Origin: an uncultured Oscillibacter sp.
Lineage (GTDB): Bacteria; Bacillota; Clostridia; Oscillospirales; Oscillospiraceae
Direction of reading: 5' to 3'
NCBI GenBank assembly: GCA_910584075.1
Contig: CAJTZI010000023.1
Span: forward strand, 1 to 30,602
Length of the DNA stretch: 30,602 bases
Part shown: positions 26,705 to 30,602 of the stretch, piece by piece
Position numbering within the stretch: the stretch's first letter is position 1
How the letters are laid out: every line of letters begins with the position of its first letter
Translations under genes and position numbers: made by a program
The notes under the pieces: model-generated
What the model saw: the letters and a program-made list of their open reading frames with translations, nothing else
Databases searched by the model: none
What the model was told of the DNA's origin: nothing

Positions 26705-26861
26705 TAGCAATCCTCAAAAAAACTGACAGCAGTTTGGCAGATACAGGCGGCACATCCCTGCGTCCTGCTCTTTGACGGGCGTCAGCCCGCCTGCGTCGTC
26801 ATCCCTGTGCTGTACCGCCTGTATCCACCTCCGTTGCTGTCATGATTTCTGAGGATTGCTA
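26705..26861. mobile_element. 157-bp MITE-like palindromic element
   Basis: The ends are perfect 12-base inverted repeats, TAGCAATCCTCA and TGAGGATTGCTA, each flanked by TA, as expected of a Tc1/mariner or IS630-type duplication (14 matching bases including the TA). Inside, further matching pieces occur in mirror order, such as TGACAGCA against TGCTGTCA and GATACAGGCGG against CCGCCTGTATC, so most of the element can fold into one long imperfect hairpin. It encodes no transposase. It lies at the 3' end of thiD and supplies that gene's last codons and stop. Confidence 0.75.
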
Positions 26862-27667
26862 TAGCTTGCCGTCTCCCGGTACGCGGGCTTGATGTCAAAG
26901 GCGTGGTCCATGGGGCCGGGGCCGCGGCCCAGGTCCAGCATGGCCCCCAGGGCGCCGGAGAGGTAGGCCTTGGCCCGCTCCACGGCCTCGGCCAGACCGT
27001 ACCCTTTGGCCAGGTTGGAGGCGATGGCGCTGGAGAGTGTGCAGCCGGTGCCGTGGGTGTTGGGATTTTCGATGCGGCGGCCCCGGAACCACTGGCCGCC
27101 GGTCCCCTGCCACAGCAGGTCGTTGGCATCGTTGAGGCTGTGTCCCCCCTTGCACAGCACGGCGCAGCCGTAGCCGTCATAGATGGCCCGGGCGGCGTCC
27201 TCCATGCCGGCGGCGCTCCGGATCTCCCGGCCGGAGAGGAGCTCCGCCTCCGGAATGTTGGGTGTGATCACCGCCGCCATTGGAAGCAGGCGGGCTTTCA
27301 GGGTTTCCACCGCGTCCCGGGAGATCAGCCGGTCCCCGGAGGTGGCCACCATTACCGGGTCCACTACCAGATTTCTGGCCCCGTACTGCTTCAGCTTGTC
27401 CGCAATCATCTCGATCAGAGGGATGCTGGATACCATGCCCGTCTTCACCGCGTCGGGAAAGATATCGGTGAACACACAGTCCAGCTGCTCCGCCAAAAAT
27501 TCCGGCGTACACTCCACGATGCTCTTTACACCGGTGGTGTTCTGAGCCACCAGGGCCGTGACGGCGCTCATGGCGAAGACTCCGTTGGTGGTCATGGTTT
27601 TGATGTCCGCCTGGATGCCGGCGCCGCCGCTGGGGTCGGTGCCGGCGATGGTCAGTGCTGTTCTCAC
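26840..27667 (-). CDS. thiD: Hydroxymethylpyrimidine/phosphomethylpyrimidine kinase
   Basis: This 275-residue ribokinase-fold enzyme phosphorylates hydroxymethylpyrimidine twice for thiamine synthesis. The start T-I-A-G-T-D-P-S-G-G-A-G-I-Q-A-D is the family hallmark. D-P-V-M-V-A-T-S-G-D-R-L and the catalytic-site G-T-G-C-T-L-S-S-A-I-A follow. It begins at a GTG eight bases after GGAGG and lies three bases after thiE, with which it shares a TPP-controlled transcript. Oddity: the last seven residues (Y-S-N-P-Q-K-S) and the stop codon come from the MITE-like element, so the native C-terminus has been replaced. The fold looks complete before that point, so activity is probably retained. Confidence 0.94.
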   Translation of the reverse strand: MRTALTIAGTDPSGGAGIQADIKTMTTNGVFAMSAVTALVAQNTTGVKSIVECTPEFLAEQLDCVFTDIFPDAVKTGMVSSIPLIEMIADKLKQYGARNLVVDPVMVATSGDRLISRDAVETLKARLLPMAAVITPNIPEAELLSGREIRSAAGMEDAARAIYDGYGCAVLCKGGHSLNDANDLLWQGTGGQWFRGRRIENPNTHGTGCTLSSAIASNLAKGYGLAEAVERAKAYLSGALGAMLDLGRGPGPMDHAFDIKPAYRETASYSNPQKS

Positions 27668-27670
27668 AGG

Positions 27671-28318
27671 TCAGTCCTCCTCCGCAATTTTGCCGCAGAG
27701 CCGCCGCAGCTCTTCCGCCGCGGCTCTCACGTCCGGCTGGGCGAACAGGGCGGATACCACCGCCGCGCCGTCCAGACCGCAGTTTTTCAGCTCCAGGATG
27801 TTGTCCCGGGTGATGCCGCCGATGGCCACCACCGGGATGTCCACCGCCGCCGTGATGGAGCGGATGGTCTGGCGCGAAATGGGCTTTGCGTCGGCCTTGG
27901 TGCCGGTGGCGAAGGCCGCCCCCACCCCCAGGTAGTCGGCCCCCGCCGCCTGGGCCCGCAGGGCCTCTTCCACGCTGTGGGCGGAGACGCCCAGGATTTT
28001 GTCCGGCCCCAGAAGGTCCCGGGCGAAGCCCGCCTCCAGGTCCTTCTGTCCTACGTGGACGCCGTCGGCCCCGGATTTCAGGGCGATGTCCACCCGGTCA
28101 TTGATGATGCTGACAACGCCCTTCCTGCGGCACAGAGCGGTAAACTGCTCCGCCTCCGCCAGGAATGCGGCCTCGTCCAGACGTTTCTCCCGCAGCTGTA
28201 CGATGGACGCGCCGCCGTCAATGGCCTCTTCAATCTGGCGGAACAGAGAGCCTTGGTCCACCGCCCAGGCCTGGTCGGTGACAGCATAGAGCCGTAGGCG
28301 CTCTCCGGTGATGTTCAT
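27671..28318 (-). CDS. thiE: Thiamine-phosphate synthase
   Basis: This 215-residue TIM-barrel enzyme joins hydroxymethylpyrimidine diphosphate with the thiazole phosphate to give thiamine phosphate. Family motifs occur in order: V-Q-L-R-E-K, I-I-N-D-R-V-D-I-A, G-V-H-V-G-Q-K-D and L-G-V-S-A-H-S. The pyrophosphate-binding T-G-T-K and V-V-A-I-G-G-I follow. AAGGAGG lies eight bases ahead of the ATG. It is the first gene after the TPP riboswitch terminator and is followed by thiD. thiM or thiC, which often join such operons, are not here. Confidence 0.95.
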   Translation of the reverse strand: MNITGERLRLYAVTDQAWAVDQGSLFRQIEEAIDGGASIVQLREKRLDEAAFLAEAEQFTALCRRKGVVSIINDRVDIALKSGADGVHVGQKDLEAGFARDLLGPDKILGVSAHSVEEALRAQAAGADYLGVGAAFATGTKADAKPISRQTIRSITAAVDIPVVAIGGITRDNILELKNCGLDGAAVVSALFAQPDVRAAAEELRRLCGKIAEED

Positions 28319-28334
28319 GCCGGTATCCTCCTTG

Positions 28335-28374
28335 TAAAAAACCGCGGATATGCAGCGTATGGCATATCCGCGGT
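28335..28374 (-). terminator. Riboswitch-controlled terminator of thiE-thiD
   Basis: On the minus strand a 13-bp perfect stem (ACCGCGGATATGC arms at 28362-28374 and 28341-28353) leads into six T. It directly follows the TPP aptamer and precedes the thiE ribosome binding site, making it the expression platform. When TPP is bound it should form and stop transcription. Confidence 0.92.
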
Positions 28375-28387
28375 GCTCCGCGACTAT

Positions 28388-28467
28388 TTCCCTACGTTGG
28401 CATAATCCAAATCAGGTCTCGGGTCGAAGCGTGGCTTCCTCTCAGCCCGTCATCCGGACTCCCCTGT
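28388..28467 (-). ncRNA. TPP (THI-box) riboswitch aptamer
   Basis: The minus strand carries the conserved THI-box pieces in order: GGGGAGTCC, GGGCTGAGAGGAAGC, a short variable stem ending CGACCC, then ACCTGATTTGGATTATGCC and AACGTAGGGAA. The pyrimidine-sensing CTGAGA and the pyrophosphate-sensing GGATTATGCCAACGTAGG segments are intact. It senses thiamine diphosphate and reduces thiE-thiD expression through the terminator that follows. The candidate promoter lies just upstream. Confidence 0.96.
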
Positions 28468-28477
28468 TGTTGTGTCT

Positions 28478-28506
28478 ATTATACGCTGTTTTTACCGGTT
28501 CTGCAA
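28478..28506 (-). promoter_or_regulatory. Sigma-A promoter of the thi operon
   Basis: On the minus strand TTGCAG (28506-28501), a 17-base spacer and a perfect TATAAT (28483-28478) lie about 12 bases before the aptamer, so the transcript would begin right at the riboswitch. Confidence 0.8.
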
Positions 28507-28542
28507 GGGCCCTTTTTGCGTCAGCGCCGCCGGAGCAGACAT

Positions 28543-29044
28543 TTATGAGAGCAGCTTGTCGTAAGCCGGCTTTCCGCTGCCCTGAAAAACAATGGTTCCC
28601 CGCTGGGTGAACCCGTTTTTGGACAGGATGTGCTGCATCCGTTTGTTCGGGAAGTCTGTGTCCACCCGGATGTAGGAGACGCCGCTGCCCAGGCACAGCT
28701 TCTCAATCAGCGCAAAGGCGGCGTCCACCAGTCCCATTCCCCGGAAATTTTGGCTGAAAGCCATGCGGTGCACCACGGCGTAGGGCTGTTCGGCCCCCAG
28801 GTCCCCTCAATGGCGGCATAGGCGGCTCCGCCGGAGAAGTCAATGCACATGTAGCCGGCGGTCACGCCCTCCACCCGGAGCAGATATCCGGTGCCATCCG
28901 CCACATCGCCGCGGATGGTGTCGATGTTCGGGTGGTCCTCCGTCCACTGGACAAAGCCCTGTTTCCGCTGAAACTGCCGGCCCTCGCGGATGATCTGATT
29001 GCACAGCTCCGCTTCATCTGCTTTGGCCAGCTCCAATTATGCAT
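28543..29044 (-). pseudogene. GNAT-family N-acetyltransferase, frameshifted
   Basis: An acetyltransferase gene of about 165 codons is split over two frames. The N-terminal part runs E-L-A-K-A-D-E-A-E-L-C-N-Q-I-I-R and includes G-Y-M-C-I-D-F-S-G-G. It shifts by one base in the run of five C at 28794-28798 (plus strand). It then continues as V-V-H-R-M-A-F-S-Q-N-F-R-G-M-G-L, the acetyl-CoA-binding motif A, and R-V-D-T-D-F-P-N-K-R-M-Q-H-I-L, ending at 28543. The only start with a good site is the ATG at 29044, five bases after AAGGAG, but it is one base out of frame with the N-terminal part, implying a second lost base near 29034-29038. A TTG at 29036 could serve weakly. The substrate is unknown. 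Confidence 0.75.
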
Positions 29045-29174
29045 CTCGGCTCCTTCTCAAAAATACATGTGATTTTTCTACAGCACTCTGCCCGCCGCGT
29101 CAGGGGCATGTGGGCATCCGAATTCCTGCCGTTCCCCGTCTACATATCTGCGCGGCTTCTGATTTGCTGTTCCG

Positions 29175-29203
29175 ATTATAACATCGGCTCCCCAATAAAG
29201 CAA
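29175..29203 (-). promoter_or_regulatory. Candidate promoter of the acetyltransferase pseudogene
   Basis: On the minus strand TTGCTT (29203-29198), a 17-base spacer and a perfect TATAAT (29180-29175) face the acetyltransferase gene, giving a leader of about 125 bases. The 306-base gap 29045-29350 also holds the divergent promoter of the DUF4180 gene; nothing else is recognised in it. Confidence 0.55.
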
Positions 29204-29274
29204 GCCGCCCTGTGATGCCGCCGGCCTTGCAGGCGGCGGTTCCTGTGGCAATGGGGGAGGTTCAGGGCGCGGGT

Positions 29275-29303
29275 TTGACAGCGGGAAAAGTCTGTGTTAA
29301 TTC
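29275..29303 (+). promoter_or_regulatory. Candidate promoter of the DUF4180 pseudogene
   Basis: A perfect TTGACA at 29275-29280, a 17-base spacer and TAATTC at 29298-29303 precede the DUF4180 gene, giving a leader of about 40 bases. The -10 box is only a moderate match. Confidence 0.55.
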
Positions 29304-29350
29304 CGCCTCAGCTGGAGTCAATGCCGCAAATCTTTCCATAGGAGGAAACT

Positions 29351-29724
29351 ATGATGAAAATTGAATGCTTAAAAAATCGTGAGATGGATGTTGCGGCCGT
29401 CTCCAGTGACGAAAAGGTCATTGTGGACGTACAGTCCGCTCTGGAGCTGATGATGACTGTGCAATACGAGACGGGCGCGTCCCGGATTGTCCTGGACAAA
29501 ATCTGGTCTGCGAGGACTTCTTCATCCTCAGCACAGGCGTGGCCGGGGAGATCCTCCAGAAATTCATCAACTACCGGGTAAAGGCCGCCATCTATGGCGA
29601 CTACTCCCGCTACACCAGCAAGCCCCTGCGGGACTTCATCTATGAGTCCAACAACGGGCATGACTTCTTCTTTGTTTCTACAAAGGAGGAGGCTGTTCAG
29701 AAATTGACAGAGGCGCGGCAATAG
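29351..29724 (+). pseudogene. DUF4180-family protein, frameshifted
   Basis: The normal gene would encode about 124 residues of a DUF4180 domain, a small single-domain family of unknown function related to STAS-like proteins. AGGAGG lies five bases before the ATG at 29351. The N-terminal part runs to R-I-V-L-D-K. The frame is lost within the AAAA at 29498-29501, where one extra A would restore N-L-V-C-E-D-F-F-I-L-S-T-G-V-A-G-E. The C-terminal part, including S-K-P-L-R-D-F-I-Y-E-S-N-N-G, is intact to the stop at 29724. The lesion is a single base, so it is recent or a sequencing error. Confidence 0.8.
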
Positions 29725-29753
29725 CCCGCGCAGCGGCATATGGATTCAAGCGC

Positions 29754-29790
29754 ATCAGGGGCTGCCCGACTTGGGCGGCCCCTGATTTTA
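29754..29790 (+). terminator. Terminator after the DUF4180 gene
   Basis: ATCAGGGGC at 29754-29762 pairs with 29778-29786, continued after one T-G pair by GCCC against GGGC, and is followed by TTTTA. It is a good intrinsic terminator on the plus strand, 30 bases after the stop codon. Confidence 0.8.
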
Positions 29791-29795
29791 CGGCA

Positions 29796-29830
29796 AACAT
29801 TGGGCGGCGGATGATCCGCCGCCCAATGTT
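29796..29830 (-). terminator. Hairpin after arcC
   Basis: A perfect 16-bp stem joins AACATTGGGCGGCGGA at 29796-29811 to 29815-29830 around a three-base loop, 13 bases beyond the carbamate kinase stop on the minus strand. No clear T run follows, so it may rely on the neighbouring convergent terminator. Confidence 0.6.
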
Positions 29831-29843
29831 CAGGTTTGGATTT

Positions 29844-30602
29844 TTACAGGGAGATGGAGGTGCCGGTCTCTCCGGCGATGCCGGCCTTGGCCTTCTCCAG
29901 CAGGGTGATGAGGGCCGTGCGGCCGGGTTTGGACTCGGCGAACTTTACCGCGGCCTCCACCTTGGGCAGCATGCTGCCCGGGGCGAACTGCCCCTGGCCG
30001 GCGTACTCCCGGGCCTCCTCCGGCGTCAGGCGGTCCAGCCACTTCTGGTCCGGCTTGCCGAAGTTGACGGCCACCTTCTCCACGGCGGTGAGGATGATCA
30101 GCACGTCGGCGTCCAGCTCCTCCGCCAGCACCTCGCTGGCGAAGTCCTTGTCGATCACCGCCGCCGCGCCCTTGAGGTGGTGCCCCTCGGTCTTGAAGAC
30201 GGGGATGCCGCCGCCGCCGCAGGCCACCACGATGTGGTCGCTCTCCACCAGGGCCTGGATGGTGTCCAGCTCGATGACGGACACGGGCTTGGGGGAGGCC
30301 ACCACGCGGCGCCAGCCCCGGCCGGAGTCCTCCATCACATCATAGCCCCGCTCCGTCACCATGCGCTTGGCCTCCTCCTCGGTCATGAAGGCGCCGATGG
30401 GCTTGGTGGCATTCCGGAAGGCGGGGTCCTGGGGATCCACCTCCACCTGGGTGAGGACGGTGGCCACGCCCTTTTGAATGTTCCGGTCCAGCAGCTCCTC
30501 CCGCAGGGCGTTCTGGAGGTCATAGCCGATGTAGCCCTGGCTCATGGCAACGCACACGGACAGGGGGCAGGGAATGTACTTCTCGGGGTTGGATCGGGTG
30601 AG
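29844..30602 (-). CDS. arcC: Carbamate kinase, N-terminus beyond the window
   Basis: The visible 252 residues lack only the N-terminal part of a roughly 310-residue enzyme; the frame is open to the last base. It catalyses ATP formation from carbamoyl phosphate and ADP, the last step of arginine deiminase or purine/agmatine fermentation. Family marks include A-M-S-Q-G-Y-I-G-Y, R-R-V-V-A-S-P-K-P, the amino acid kinase motif V-A-C-G-G-G-G-I-P-V and V-I-D-K-D-F-A-S, then L-T-A-V-E-K-V, and F-A-P-G-S-M-L-P-K-V-E-A-A. A GTG at 30557 is only an internal codon, since conserved sequence (N-P-E-K-Y) precedes it. Partner pathway genes would be outside the window. Confidence 0.95.
   Translation of the reverse strand, partial: LTRSNPEKYIPCPLSVCVAMSQGYIGYDLQNALREELLDRNIQKGVATVLTQVEVDPQDPAFRNATKPIGAFMTEEEAKRMVTERGYDVMEDSGRGWRRVVASPKPVSVIELDTIQALVESDHIVVACGGGGIPVFKTEGHHLKGAAAVIDKDFASEVLAEELDADVLIILTAVEKVAVNFGKPDQKWLDRLTPEEAREYAGQGQFAPGSMLPKVEAAVKFAESKPGRTALITLLEKAKAGIAGETGTSISL

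Noticed and set aside
26441..26707. Two overlapping frames of 72 and 83 codons between nfo and thiD
   Set aside because: The plus-strand one has no recognisable motif. The minus-strand one is protein-like only in its first 28 residues, reported as a relaxase scar, and neither has a good start.
26903..28297. 464-codon plus-strand open frame across thiD and thiE
   Set aside because: It is antisense to two well-conserved thiamine genes and low in complexity. It has no homology-like motifs.

Overview
The window looks like a chromosomal segment of a GC-rich, strictly anaerobic member of the Clostridia, most likely an Oscillospiraceae-type gut bacterium. This rests on the ylxM-ffh-rpsP-khpA order, the single-chain pyruvate:ferredoxin oxidoreductase, the M16 protease pair next to lgt and folD, the Firmicutes-style AGGAGG ribosome binding sites and the high third-position GC. 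The genus cannot be fixed from the sequence alone.

Layout, left to right. (1) Positions 1-1665 are a scrap yard of mobile DNA: the tail of an IS3-family transposase, a possible oriT-like hairpin cluster, and the leftward remains of a mobilization module (MobC, a 59-residue protein and a truncated larger protein) that run into an IS30-type transposase tail. (2) Positions 1760-3290 hold an AT-richer small monooxygenase-like gene and thymidylate kinase. (3) Positions 3292-9732 are one leftward operon: TetR regulator, TolC-like protein, lipoprotein membrane-fusion protein and RND permease. It has a textbook promoter and a 31-bp palindromic operator covering the start site. (4) comM/yifB and nifJ diverge from a shared intergenic region that holds another palindrome. 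(5) The leftward ylxM-ffh-rpsP-khpA operon serves protein targeting and translation. (6) A frameshifted DMT-type transporter, the DNA repair gene tag, an M19 dipeptidase and a SnoaL-like gene follow. (7) Positions 20994-26407 are a rightward operon yfmF-yfmH-lgt-folD-nfo with its own promoter and terminator hairpin. (8) A relaxase-like scar and a 157-bp MITE-like palindromic element follow; the MITE supplies the last codons of thiD. (9) The leftward thiE-thiD operon is governed by a complete TPP riboswitch and terminator. (10) A frameshifted GNAT acetyltransferase, a frameshifted DUF4180 gene and a carbamate kinase gene cut by the window edge close the window.

How the parts work together. The TetR protein probably represses its own operon, so the four-gene exporter would be induced by a ligand. 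TPP shuts off thiE-thiD. The housekeeping operons are intact. The mobile and small accessory genes are decaying: at least three single-base frameshifts fall in about 1.3 kb of accessory coding sequence, while roughly 24 kb of conserved genes show none. The most unusual points are the TolC/RND-type exporter in what is probably a single-membrane bacterium, the MITE-like insertion that rewrites the thiD C-terminus, and the cluster of single-base lesions. I found no CRISPR array, tRNA or rRNA. I found no gene cluster I would call a wholly new system.
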